64,000 bases of DNA from contig NC_091144.1 in assembly GCF_041381155.1 (NCBI RefSeq), positions 18,051,544-18,115,543 on the forward strand, read 5' to 3'. The stretch is from Argopecten irradians (Eukaryota > Mollusca > Bivalvia > Pectinida > Pectinidae). The notes beneath the pieces were generated by a model, which was given only the letters and a program-made list of their open reading frames with translations, was not told the DNA's origin and searched no databases. The position numbers were made by a program, and so were the translations under genes. Shown piece after piece: positions 1 to 11,294 of this stretch; position 1 is the first letter of the stretch, and each line of letters starts with the position of its first letter.

Positions 1-309
1 TACTCATAATATCCAAAAGAATATGGTTTGGTGCAACATTGAACAAATCAACATTAACATCACCAGTAATAATAATGTTAGGTGAAATATCTAGAGCATT
101 TTCTATAGAGGTTAGTAAATTTTCCCAAAAAGCCGCAACTGAAACTTCAGATCTATAAATAGTACATAAAATAAATTTGGTACATTCAGATGGAAAACGG
201 AGAGCTCGCCAACGCCAGGGCCAGGATTAGACTCAACGTCCATATGTGTTAATATAAGTAGAATAAGAATAATTAAAAAAAACAGTATTAAGAACCAGAG
301 ATAGAACAA
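1..309 (-). mobile_element. 5' fragment of a non-LTR retrotransposon with 2A-like motif, internally deleted
   Basis: Read on the minus strand, 309 to about 185 encodes a long hydrophobic run followed by DVESNPGP, which fits the 2A ribosome-skipping consensus D-V/I-E-x-N-P-G-P. Next comes LSVFHLN, the usual opening of an APE-type endonuclease domain. After a frame change, positions about 175-1 read as the later part of that domain (ILCTIYR, then IIITGDVNVDLF, then NHILLDIM) and leave the window on the left. The stretch between LSVFHLN and ILCTIYR, which should hold roughly 80-90 residues, is missing, so this copy is internally deleted and dead. The hydrophobic segment has a stop upstream and no ATG before it; the first in-frame ATG directly precedes the 2A motif. 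N-terminal 2A sequences are known in CR1/L2/Rex1-like non-LTR elements of marine invertebrates; the exact clade is not resolved here. Confidence 0.75.
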
Positions 310-1761
310 AATTAATTAACAAACATATCGAGTTTTTCAAGTAACGATAATTTATCAAAATTTCTGCTGAAAGATGTTCGCGTTTGCGTACATCTATGTC
401 TATACCGGATTTACCATGTAAATCATATGTGTAAAACAATAAAAACTTTATTACTAAGAAAATGACAATGTTATCTTTTTGAAGTAATGCTTGCAAACAA
501 GCTAAATAGGCGAAAAATACACGGGAATACAGAGCAGTTTTGAACATTACATAAAAGGAATCTGTCTCGTCATTATCGTTTAAAACATGTAACCTTTTGT
601 ATACACAAGAAGAATGCGTTCTTAAGTAAAAAAACACCAATGGCACACCTCCAGGTATTAATACAACTACCCATTATGGGGGATAAAAATGGAAAAACAT
701 ACATATTTAGAGGTTGCCAGAAGTAATTCTATATTTCACAGAGTACATGTATATGTATTTCGATATCTCATTGTTAAAGTGGGAAAGGGGGGAGACGGAC
801 TGACAGGTGATAGATTTAGAGAAAAGTGATAGAAGCAGAGAAGGAAAAATAAGGACAGATACGAAAGAAAACAACAGAAAACACATTTTTATACAGGTTT
901 AGCTAATTATGAGAACTATGGTTTAGATCGGCTGTTTCAGAAAATTTATAATAATATGGTTAGTATATGTGTAGCAATAGCAAAAAACAATAAAATATTC
1001 AAAAACAACTTAAACAAAGCAAGAAATAAAGGCAAAACGTTCAAAGATACATTATATATGTCATATATTTACAAAACAATTACAATATTACAATTTTTTT
1101 AGTCAAATTTTTCTATAAATGCATTTGTGAGTTTAGAGGTTCAGAAATTTATAGCTAAGCCTTTTAAGGTTAAACTCTTCACAAAAAAAATGATATGCAC
1201 TACTTAATATGTTTAAAACTATTCCAGATAGAGAATAAAATTAAAAAAAAAGAACAACATCCAAATGATACTGCAACATATTTTAACTATTCTATACGGG
1301 GAAAAATCCCTGAATTACAGGGGTAATTTACTATACGTTGCAGTATACATTGTTAAAAAACTTATTAGTGAAAATTCACATGATGAAAGGAAGCCCAGTT
1401 TTTATATGGAATATTTCTCAATTTACATACAATTTTAAAATGCACATATCTATACATTTCAGTAATTTGTGCCAAGGAGAGCTTTATATTTCACCAGAAA
1501 ACTTCATATTTTGTTTTGAAACACTGTCATAAATTTGTCACATTTTGAAAGTTACAAATTAAGACCGTGGTTGCCACTCCATAACACTCTACATTTTGGC
1601 AGGGAAAACATGCAAAAACTATGATAGGGAACATTTCAAATAATGCTATTAAAAAACACATATTCTGATTGGGAACACTTGACATTTTTACAGTATGTTT
1701 CACTATAGTTTGGTAAATCAAATTTAAGACAGTTTATATATTAAATACATATAATTTAGTG
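310..1761. other. No gene recognised; AT-rich spacer
   Basis: Short open frames exist on both strands, the longest being 137 codons on the minus strand at 233-646. None shows a recognisable domain, and that one overlaps the retrotransposon fragment in another frame. It may include 5' UTR of that element. I see nothing else here. Confidence 0.5.
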
Positions 1762-1773
1762 ACATTTTCGATA
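1762..1773. repeat. Left target-site duplication of the R1 copy
   Basis: ACATTTTCGATA immediately precedes the R1 element and recurs exactly at 2256-2267 after its CAAA-rich tail. Confidence 0.75.
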
Positions 1774-2255
1774 CTGCCCTGCAGGTAGGGCGTTAGAATT
1801 GTACCTGCTGCCCCTATTGCATGATCGTAAAAGGCGACTAAATTTAGGATCTTATCTCTTTATCTTTCCTAATGCCTCCCTTGGCACCGCCTCACTTTTG
1901 GCCTTGAGTTGAGCGTTCGCCTCTGCGAGGAAGGCTCTGGGTTCTGTCCCCTGGCCGAGACACATCAAAGTCTATAAAAGTGGTAGTTTCTGCTCCTGCT
2001 TAGCGCTCAGCACACAGGGAGTGGGGCGACTGGTTCGCCCGTTGTCAGTATAATGTGACCTGGTGGATATATAATGTGATATAGCACTATAAAAAGGGCA
2101 ACAGTTCCACTATACAAGAAGACACAACATGAATATACCGCAGTCTCCCAAAAACACGCACCCCGCACAACATACATACAACACAACGCTTACATGGGAG
2201 GCCGTCCTTACATGACCATAGCTGTTAATAGGACGTAAATTAATCAAACAAACAA
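1774..2255 (+). mobile_element. R1 dispersed retroposon, full-looking copy with 12-bp target-site duplication
   Basis: This 482-bp element starts at GCAGGTAGGGCGTTAGAATT-like sequence and ends in an ATCAAACAAACAAAC tail. It is bounded by the direct repeat ACATTTTCGATA at 1762-1773 and 2256-2267, the mark of target-primed reverse transcription. Related copies lie at 5664-5985, 6168-6524, 9733-9872 (3' end only), 12205-12739 and 20275-20755. It has no coding capacity. An internal GGGTTCTGTCCCCTGG could be a diverged pol III B box, so a SINE is the likeliest class. A non-autonomous LINE 3' end is the alternative. Confidence 0.75.
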
Positions 2256-2267
2256 ACATTTTCGATA
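2256..2267. repeat. Right target-site duplication of the R1 copy
   Basis: This is an exact copy of the 12-bp left flank at 1762-1773. The perfect match suggests a fairly recent insertion. Confidence 0.75.
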
Positions 2268-2403
2268 AGTGGTTTTTGCCATGAAAAAGGGCTAGTTTTA
2301 GAACAATAGAATCCTGAATCAGAGAGAAAAAAAAAACACCACTGAACATAGACAGTTAAACATGAAGATGTTTTGAGTCTAGTTTATCTTAGAGAAATTT
2401 TGG

Positions 2404-2592
2404 AGTGTTTATTGACTACCGCCGTTAGTCGGAGTTCGGTTGTCGATAACACAACCAAGCGTAATGAGATCCTCGTCATTTCGAACCATAATTCTAGAAT
2501 TACTGTCCTGGGTTTCCTTGGCGTAGATTTGGCCATCCCTGGTCCAGAACGCATGGATGTTGTTTAGATAGCGGTTTTTTTACATGCAAACA
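2404..2592 (-). pseudogene. Coding-like fragment, possibly the C-terminus of a retrotransposon ORF1-type protein
   Basis: On the minus strand a frame reads about 55 codons, including NNIHAFWTRDGQIYAK and later DEDLITLGCVIDN, and ends at a TAA near 2404. The composition is less AT-rich than the surroundings and looks coding. The pattern of Trp-Thr-x-Asp-Gly-x-Ile followed by an acidic Asp-Leu segment resembles the C-terminal end of ORF1 proteins of some invertebrate LINEs, from memory only. Upstream the frame meets a stop inside an A-run at about 2580, so this is a fragment. Some other unidentified protein is possible. Confidence 0.35.
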
Positions 2593-3061
2593 CCTGTCTA
2601 TCCTCCGTACTATAAGATAAAAGTCATGACTATGAAGAATTTAGTCTATATCACGTTCGTAGACCGATACATACATGACAAAAATTCAGCAGCTCAACGG
2701 TCATACAATCAATAGGCTATAGCACAGTAACTTTCCTCGGTTGAAAATAAAATATGGCGGCTCATTCCGCTTCGGACCGCATCACTACCCTGACTACGAT
2801 ACATACCGGTAGTCGTTTCGCCTCGGTTATCTCAATTTTCATTCGAAGTATTCATTATTGATATATAATAAATTTGAAAAAAAAAACATATTTAAAAAAT
2901 AATTGAAAGCTGTCATTGTTATATTTCAAACCAAAGTGCAGCTATAACATTCAACAATCGGAACTATATCTTCGGTCATCCTGATTTCAGTAGTTAGCAA
3001 CCAACATCGCTTTAGATTTGATCACGAACATGTAAAAGTAGACTTATTTATGTAAATATAT
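2593..3061. other. No gene recognised
   Basis: AT-rich spacer. A short AATATGGCGGCTC motif near 2750 resembles a YY1-type site, but no adjoining exon is evident. Confidence 0.4.
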
Positions 3062-3205
3062 AGATTGAACAGTGTTTTGATTGCGTTAAAGGTGGGAATG
3101 GGATACAGACATATTCTTCATGTAGCGCTAACGCGCTACATTGAATATGTCTGTATCCAATTGCGTCCATACTACCTTTAACGCAATCAAAACACTGTTC
3201 AATCT
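3062..3205. mobile_element. 144-bp foldback (near-perfect hairpin) element
   Basis: The left arm at 3062-3093 and the right arm at 3174-3205 are 32-bp perfect inverted repeats; the left one begins AGATTGAACAGTGTTTTG. Inside them ATACAGACATATTC pairs with GAATATGTCTGTAT, and the centre holds TGTAGCGC facing GCGCTACA. The right inner arm has extra unpaired bases. The flanks are AT-rich and continue the symmetry imperfectly. This looks like a small foldback MITE and has no coding capacity. Confidence 0.75.
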
Positions 3206-4209
3206 CTATTTATAAATGGAAAGGTCTTATAAAGTGTATTCTATTTGCTATCATTGCATCATACAATCTACAGCCGACTGTTTTGGACAATGTCAAAAAA
3301 TACTGGTTTTTTCTTCATATTTTGCCAAAATTTACTAACAACACAACAACATGCGTGTCAACAATGATGTCTCACGTTAGGACGGATGCATGGACATCTT
3401 TTATTAACTGAGGTATGTTCGACTACATCTGGGAAGTGATATATAGGCATACAAAAAACACTAGTATAATCGGGATCTTTAACCTTAATTCTTTTGGTTA
3501 GTACACTTGATATGACATGCAACCGTCCAAAGCAGGTTCCGTTACTATACAACTGTTGGGCGCGTTGTCACTAAAATGTGAAAATTGACATTATGCTCTA
3601 ATAAGGTCTCAAGGATTAGTTTACAAGACCTTTCGCTATCACGTGTTTCACACATGTCAATACGCTATATACAGGTGTTGACAGGGACACAAGCTTAACT
3701 GAAACCAATTTCAATTGTTTGTTATATGTTAACTGCATATTGACAGTGGTTCAAAAACGGTGCATACATTGATTTTTGTTTTGTCTGTAACGGTACGTTG
3801 CATTGGTTATCCTATAAAACATGTGTGATATAAAAAATGAAACGCGCATTTTGATACACAAACAGCTATTTCTTTTCAAAACTGACGTTATTATACGTCA
3901 ACGTTTATCAAATATCCTCAATTGAACTATCATGTCAAAGCTGGAATATGAAAGGGCGTCAAGTTATCTCAAAACATTAGATTTTCTATGAACTATAATT
4001 TTTACTAAAGTATACCCCTATATGTCGGCATTTTTATAATTCTTATTCATTTGAGGAATTCTCTAGTTTCCGCCCATTGGTTATTGTTGCATTTCATTTC
4101 ATTACTCATTAGTATATTCATGTAATTAATACTTTGTTAAATAATGTTAAACAAAATGCATTCCATTGACATATTGTTTAGGGTTCTTTGATGTTTCGCA
4201 TCGCTGATA
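3206..4209. other. No gene recognised
   Basis: AT-rich sequence without a convincing exon, repeat array or RNA gene. Confidence 0.4.
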
Positions 4210-4430
4210 AAAGCTGACAATGCAAGTTAAAAGATGTACATATGTACATTTGAGATTAAAAAAAAATAATGAAATTTCTTTTTCCAAAATTTGTTTCTGA
4301 GACAGCCCATTACGTTTCTAAGGACGGGCAGACGCCATTTTGTTTGAACTCTGCTTGGATACGAGACGCCTGCCGACCCCTATATAAAGCGCGTGAATCG
4401 ACACACGTGCGCTCAGTCATGTACATATAC
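4210..4430 (+). repeat. Left arm of an inverted duplication containing a promoter-like module
   Basis: This segment is repeated in reverse orientation at about 4980-5175. Shared blocks run from AAAGCTGACAATGCAAGTTAA, through TTTCTAAGGACGGGCAG and ACTCTGCTTGGAT, to AAAGCGCGTGAA. It contains a TATA box and an initiator-like TCAGTC (separate entry). The arms are about 0.55 kb apart and clearly diverged, so the duplication is old or the two copies inserted independently. Confidence 0.7.
4381..4418 (+). promoter_or_regulatory. Candidate core promoter: TATATAAAG with TCAGTC initiator
   Basis: TATATAAAG at 4381-4389 is followed by TCAGTC at 4413-4418. The spacing suits TATA-to-+1 in animal promoters and the sequence fits the arthropod/mollusc-style TCAGTY initiator. 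No downstream coding exon is recognised. The module lies in a repeat, so it may be a transposon promoter. Confidence 0.4.
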
Positions 4431-4979
4431 ACCTAGCAGTTGTTCACTGTGTATCACCTGCTAATACATAAACAAAACACCTTACCTGTAAATATGTGTA
4501 GGGCTGGTTTTAGCAAGCAAACATGTCAACTCTTCTAAGCTGTATTCAGAGGTTTCACAAATTTAACTTTCCCCTCAAATGAATAAAAATCTTGATAATA
4601 ATCCGTCCACATATCTCCATGTATGCTATCGTACCCGATGTACTCGACTGGCCACTTGCACGTGACCACCTGCCCCGAACAAGTGACACTTCCATATATA
4701 AACTACCAAAGGCACACACGTGTACATGTGCGTGTAATATCTAATATGTTGAAGTATTTTATTAGCTCGTATTTGACATATTTTGGGATCTAGCTGGAAA
4801 GAAGGTATGATTTTCATTCATTACTTTTAATTTAACTGTATATATCTTTATATGGTTCTTAAAAACTTTATTTGAGAAAACATTGAAAGTACTAACCATT
4901 TTATTATCATTACGTGTTGGGTATATAGTGCAGTAGATCTAAAGCCGGTCAAGTGTTAGTAATGTTACACCTTGAACAG

Positions 4980-5175
4980 CGAATGTTCGACTGATAGCAT
5001 GTGAGTGTGGTTCACGCGCTTTATCCAAGCAGAGTTAAAATAAAATGGCGACTGCCCGTCCTTAGAAACGCAAGGGGTTGTCTCAGAACCGAATTTTGAA
5101 AAAAAATATTGAAGAAAAAAAATATTTTTTTTTTTATTCTCAAATGTATATTTTTTAACTTGCATTGTCAGCTTT
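4980..5175 (-). repeat. Right arm of the inverted duplication
   Basis: Reverse-complement relative of 4210-4430. It keeps the AAAGCGCGTGAA block (5013-5024 region) and the TCAGTC motif (4989-4994), while the TATA box is degraded to GGATAAAG. Confidence 0.7.
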
Positions 5176-5180
5176 AACAT

Positions 5181-5663
5181 TCAGGGAAATACCAGTATAC
5201 TTCTTTATCTATAGCCGACACAGCTTTCATTTTGTCTTTAAAATGATTGTTCAAACATGTTTTGGTTATATTTTGTATTTATTTTGACCCACTGCATTTT
5301 TGCATCGATGTTTCTTCATTTCTATGCATTTTTTGTGTCATAACATTGAAAGGATGAAAGGATCTGCTATCAATTCATGATCATAAACACATACTCTTTC
5401 AATCGGCATAGAGCCCACCGTTACTCGAACGCAATCTGTTTGAAACACATTTGAGTGTAAAGGCAGCTATACGCAAATAATGAAAAAGTGTGTATGTTTA
5501 CCGCAAAAATTTTGTTAAAATATCAAAAAAATTATCCTGCAAATTGTCGCTTTATGCCTGTTTAAAAATCATTATAATGTATTATATATGTACAATCTAT
5601 ATAATTATAAAAAATATATAAATTTTTGATGAAAAAGTACACATGGTTTATTTGTACCACAAA
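5181..5663. other. No gene recognised
   Basis: AT-rich spacer with nothing identifiable. Confidence 0.4.
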
Positions 5664-5985
5664 TACCTGCTGCCCCTATTGCATGATCGTAAAATGCGAC
5701 TAAATTTAGGATCTTATCTTTTCTCTTCTTCCTAACTGACTTTATCTTTCCTAATGCCTCCTTTGGCATCGGCTCATTTTGGCCTGGAGTTGAGCCTTCG
5801 CCCCTGTGAGGAAGGCTCTGGGTTCTGTCCCCAGGCCGAGACACACCAAAGTCTATAAAATCGGTAGTTTCTGCTCCTGCTTTGCGCTCAGCAAACAGGG
5901 AGTGGGACGACTGGTTCGCCCGTTGTCAGTATTATGTGACCGGGTGGGGTGTGTTGCTTGGTGTCTTCGGGGACACCTAAGGAAA
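5664..5985 (+). mobile_element. R1 dispersed retroposon, truncated copy
   Basis: It matches the R1 copy at 1774-2255 from the CTGCTGCCCCTATTGCATG block to the GTGTTGCTTGGTGTCTTCGG block, then diverges. It lacks the first 20-25 bp and the 3' tail. Confidence 0.7.
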
Positions 5986-6167
5986 CGTCGTGGTTGGAAT
6001 CGTAAGATAGCAAGCGTTGCGACCTATCAAATAGGTTGGAATATAATTGATCAATGCATTTATCTAATAACAAAGACATTTTCGTTAGGTTAAACTGAAA
6101 AAAGCAACATATAGTCACATGAGTGCTCACTGAACCGGATACATCATAGTCCATAAAACAGTAACTT

Positions 6168-6524
6168 CTGTTCCTGTGGGGAAGGCTCTGGGCTCTGTCC
6201 CCTGGCCGAAACACACTAAAGTCTATAAAAGTGGTAGTTTCTGCTCCTGCTTAGCGCTCAGCAAACAGGTAGTGGGACGACTGGTTCGCTCGTTGTCAGT
6301 ATAATGTGACCGGTGGGGCGTGTTGCTTGGTGTCTTCGGCGGCATGCTTCGGTGATCTAGCACTATAAAAAGGATAACAGTTTCACTATACAAGAAGACA
6401 GAACATGTATATACTGCAGTCTCCCAAAACTTCGCACAATATACACGCAACACACCGCATACACGGGAGGCCGTCCTTACATGATCATAGCTGTTAATAG
6501 GACGTTAATTAATCAAACAAACAA
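6168..6524 (+). mobile_element. R1 dispersed retroposon, 5'-truncated copy
   Basis: It starts within the GGAAGGCTCTGGG block and continues to a complete TTAATCAAACAAACAAAC tail. A further degenerate partial copy follows at about 6528-6720. The three pieces in 1 kb suggest repeated insertion into the same locus or local duplication. Confidence 0.7.
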
Positions 6525-6527
6525 ACT

Positions 6528-6720
6528 GTTCCTGCTTAGCGCTGAGTATAAAGGAAGTTGGACGACTGGATTGCTCGTTGTCGCTATAATTCAACTGGGT
6601 GGGGTGTGTTGCTTGGCGATATGATTCAGTGATAAAGCACTTTAAATAGAACAAGAGTTCCACCATACACTACATAAGAAGACACAACAATATACCGCAG
6701 TGAACTGACGGGATATAAAG
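6528..6720 (+). repeat. Degenerate R1 fragment
   Basis: It shares CTGCTTAGCGCT, GGACGACTGG, GGGTGTGTTGCTTGG and ACACAACAATATACCGCAGT blocks with R1, with many substitutions. Confidence 0.55.
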
Positions 6721-8835
6721 AAGGCAGCAGTTTCATTATTAGAATCACAACACAAAATTATTGCCTCTCAACACACGCCCGCATTAATCACACCTTATAC
6801 CCGAAAAGCGATACATAAATTGTATATCAACGGGTCGTTGATCAACCTGTCATGATGATGTCGTTTGTAGTCCGGAGTTGCAGGCTAGACTAGTGTTCCG
6901 ATGTATTAAGTACGGCACTGACGATACCATTATGCCTTAACGGGGTTTCTTTTTATGACGAGTAAATACGGATACCTGTATAAAATAAAAATTTCTACTG
7001 AAACACTGTTTTACACTTGTCTCCTACGTGAAATTATTCGTTAAAGTTGTATTGCAGCTAATTTCACTGTAACGATATGTAACTTAAACATTTGATATTT
7101 AAACATTGAAATGTAACTTGATGATTTAGCTCCCCAAAAGCATATGTCGGCCTATAAGAGAGCTGAAATCTAGGAATCATATATTCCTGGTTTTGAATAA
7201 AGTGCCTTCAATCACCGACATGTTCAGTGACTTCGGATTCCGAATCGTATCATGTGACTGACGTTCGACACGACCTGCACGTGGTGAGCCAGATAACTAG
7301 CGTAAGCGCACATGTGTTTGTTTACGTTTTCCTTCTGGCTTATATGAGCAAATCATGCTGGTATATGTCCACAGAGTATTTGAAACATCCAATTTACACA
7401 TTACCGTAAAATATTGTGTGTATCAAATATAGTAATGTGCGAGCATTATTTTCTTTGTAGATAGAGTCTGATGAGGTCGACCAGATGTTTTGTTTATGAA
7501 AAATTGTTGATGTTTTCTCTTGGTTTCACAACTCTCGTTTTACTTCAAGATTGTCGCGACGATGTTCGGAAGAGTTCGGAATGATTCGGCATCTTTCGAG
7601 CCTATTTTTCACGTGTACATGTTAAAAAGATTTTTTACTTTTATAATTAAAGATACTTCCAGTGCTGCAACTTTATAAAAAGTGGTAAAATTAGAAAGTT
7701 TAAAACTCAAGGCAGACGGAGAAAAAATATGTATAACACTTAAACAGTTTTCACTATGACAAAAAACACTATGACAAAAAGCATTGATATACCACAGCCT
7801 CATAACATGCAAATATTTATGTATACAACAAAATGCATACAGGAGATGCTTTTCTTAAACTTAATTACAATAACTGGCTCAGCATTTTATCTTAAAAATG
7901 CATATCAGTGGCGACATTTGATAGATATGTAATGGAAACATAATGATATTACATTGCATAAAAAAGTATTGAACATGTATCTACATTATGAAAGATACAC
8001 TAACCCACTGCTTCAATCAAAGTTATTACAGCACAAATGTGTAATGGTAATAAGAGGTCATCACTTATTGCCCGCATAAGTAAACCAACGTATGAACTGT
8101 GATATACCCAACGCTTATCGGTACATCCATGTTTTTAATGGAATGCTGTTGCATTTTTTTAAACGTAATTAGATTTATATCGAGTACCAATGTCATGTCA
8201 ATTTTCTTGATTTTTAGTATTGTTTTTGTGAGCTGAGTTGAAAACATGAAATCCGTGTTACATAACATTTCGCACAACGTACATTTTAAAAGGTAAGTTT
8301 TACAAGTTTACATCTTCTGAATAATAGCTGTACTTAACAGTTGAAACAACCATTGAATTCTGTCATCACTTTTTTTCGTCAATATGATGACACGATAAAC
8401 GTCTGTCTGGAACAACACAAGATGATTATATACATAGGTGGTGTGTAAAACTATCATATTGGGAATACATGTGGATAACCGTATGATTATGTGACTTTTC
8501 ATCTTTTTCGGTAGCTCTGATTAAAGTTATTTTATTAATATATGTGGTATTGAGGTTAATTAATTCGTGCTTATGATGTTATGAAACATTTCAAGAAAAA
8601 AACTTGAATTTGTAATTGAAAATAGAAAATCAGTTTAGTGTTGATTTGAAAAGGTATTGAAATTGTTATTTTTACATCGGCATGATTTGTAATAAAATAT
8701 GACTTTAACTAGACATAATTTAATTATGCTATTCTGTGAATACCTATAAATCTGTAAATTGGTCATTAACATGTATTTCTATTTGGAAGGTTAATATGAC
8801 AATGTCACTCTCCTGAAATAAAACCAACATTAAAC
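6721..8835. other. No gene recognised
   Basis: AT-rich sequence. Open frames are all under 75 codons and featureless. The direct doublet CACTATGACAAAAA at about 7753-7780 is the only local repeat noticed. Confidence 0.4.
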
Positions 8836-8837
8836 CT

Positions 8838-8996
8838 ATCGGAGCGTTTGACCGTCCGGCCTACTGCCCTGCCTGGTCTGAACATCTAAAGCTCTGGACT
8901 TTACCTGTCCGTCATAGACTGTCAGTTTATAATCACCCCCGTGTCGATCGGTGTGGACCAGTACTGGTCATCATTTGAACACCACAACAGGCCAAG
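8838..8996. other. GC-richer island ending in a splice-donor-like site; possible exon
   Basis: Roughly 160 bp stands out from the AT-rich surroundings and ends CCAAG|GTAGGTT on the plus strand. A plus frame stays open for about 45 codons, and a minus frame reads LLWCSNDDQYWSTPIDTGVI before a stop. Neither is recognised. It could be a non-coding first exon, an old pseudo-exon or a repeat fragment. Confidence 0.25.
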
Positions 8997-9732
8997 GTAG
9001 GTTACATTTTACAATTTGATATTGGATTTCTTGACAGAAAATACTTTCATATGTATTCGCATGTACATATCTACTTGTTATGTGCTAATTGCTTTTTTTA
9101 ATCGAAGATAACTTTTTCTTGTATGTTTTGACATTTCCGTGTTGTGAACGATTGTGTTACATGAGTTCAGATAGTCTGGATAGCAATTGTTTCAACACGT
9201 ACACACGGAAATAAAATGATATAGTTTATGAAAATCATTTAGTAATAATTTTAAAATAAATATTTAAATACTTTGAAAATACTAATAATGTATATATCTG
9301 TGCAATCGTATGCATCTAAAGAAGACCTAACAGGTTTCTTTGAAGTAGAATTTAATTTTTTGTGATAATTTTCACAAAGAATGCATCTTCTTAGAAACAC
9401 GTTTTGTCCTTCAGTAGGCGAAAAATAATTATTGTACTTCCATATATTTTGGGCTTTCTTTGGTACATTAATTTCGTACCTGAGTTACAATTATTCTATA
9501 TAATTGTCCAACTCTGAACGCATTAGCGATACTGCGCCAATTCGCAATGGTAATGGGAAGGAGAAGTTGATATATATGAATGCAATCCTAATTATGCAGC
9601 TTTTATGAACGTACCTATCATCAAGATCACGTTGAGGGCATGTACATAAGAGTGCAAAGTAAGTATTTATGCAAAGGTATATCTTATATAACAATAGTCT
9701 CTATTTGCATCCATTACCAAGGCCCGCAAATA
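8997..9732. other. No gene recognised
   Basis: AT-rich spacer with nothing identifiable. Confidence 0.4.
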
Positions 9733-9872
9733 AAACACAACACGAATATTCCGCAGTCTCCCAAAATATGTACCACGTAATTCATACACGCAAAACACCG
9801 CATTTATGGGTGGCCTCCCAAACATGAGCCTGAATGTTATAAGGACGTTGATTTAATCCAACAAACGAAACC
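9733..9872 (+). repeat. R1 3' end only
   Basis: Contains the ACACAACACGAATATTCCGC block, the CGCAAAACACCGCAT block and a diverged GGACGTTGATTTAATCC tail of R1. It is strongly 5'-truncated, as expected of target-primed integration. Confidence 0.6.
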
Positions 9873-11294
9873 ACAAATGATGAGTTTCAAATGCCAGGCT
9901 TTTGAATGGATAAAATGTTTTATTTAGTTTTTGACGGCAAGCCGTACCGCTATAACTTGAAATCCATAAATTGAACCAGTTTCAAAATATTGCAGAGTTA
10001 TTTTCGGCAATAAAAAGTCGGCAAGCATTTAGATCTTATAAAAAGATCATTGCTAGGAATTAGATATGAAAGAAATTAACAGTATTTATTTTTTATGCTT
10101 TGTTGTAGAGTCTTTCATTTCTTCCGTCAAAAAAACATTTATGCCTACATAAAAATGGCCAAGTATTACTGGTTTGGTATCGCCCAGTTTATTGCCTTAC
10201 TCAATGTGTGAAAAAAGGTGTTCCTACATTCCTACAGACAGGAAAAAAGCTATTTGTCTGATATCGCGATCATATTCTGATGTCGATTACCTAAAGAAAA
10301 AGCAGCCATTGATATAATGATGTATAGATTATCACTATAAAAAGATATAATTGTCCTAATAAAATTATACACTAATATATATATCATCTCAGTTCCCATA
10401 CAATTGATAGAAGTGTTCGTTTTTACCGACACACGAAAATTCAATGACAATGTTCTCCAATAGAAAATACCAGCGGTTAAAGACAGGGCATAAACGATAC
10501 TCATGAGTTGAATTAATTATTCTCAATATTTTTATCTTGAAGTAAAATGATAATCTCAAAGGTTTTAACGATGGTGATGGTGTAAAGTAAGTAATTTTTG
10601 TAACTGAAGAGAAATACTGATTCGTTTATTCCTGCTTTGACAGAGACATAAATACCATTCGCCAGCGGTGTAGTATCTTTAAGCAATAAAACAAATGTTA
10701 ATTAAGTACAATGAACTCACCTTAGTCTTTGTATGTTTACAGAACTATAACCTACCAATCATTCTATTCACGAACTGATTTGAAAGTCCAGATCATTACA
10801 TAACCATTTAGATACCAAACCCCTTAGCAGCCAAGGTAATATCTTTATTACTTTGAGCTAACTAGTTCATTATAGTTCAAAAAAACCAAATGCATTGTGT
10901 ATGCAAGACAAACTCACTCATAAATGTACACAAACAAGTGAGTTCAAGGGATGATTAGGGAAAATGGTCGTGTAATTTTCATTTTACTACATGGTTTGTT
11001 TTTATCTGAATATACTGAATTAATTTTATCATTATTTTTTTCTGTTTATCACAATTATAAAAATTCTGGCCGAAATTCGTAAACTGTTATTTATACCACT
11101 AGTGCAGTCATACTGAATACAAGTACAAATAAAATTCCCACGATAACACTTAGTAAATTGTAACTCGGAATTATTACCCGTTCGTAATTGTTACGTCATT
11201 ATCAGCTTTGGCATTTCAGCATATCGATAGTAAACGTGACAATTCATAATATACTAAAGACGAAGACTTATTAATATGTATCTAGTTGATCAGA
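9873..11294. other. No gene recognised
   Basis: AT-rich spacer; no exon or repeat array recognised. Confidence 0.4.

Noticed and set aside
233..646. 137-codon minus-strand ORF
   Set aside because: It overlaps the retrotransposon fragment in another frame, is AT-rich, uses a non-ATG start and shows no domain.
5605..6453. Several 76-108 codon ORFs
   Set aside because: They fall in R1 retroposon copies, recur in each copy as the same non-conserved frames, and show no domain.
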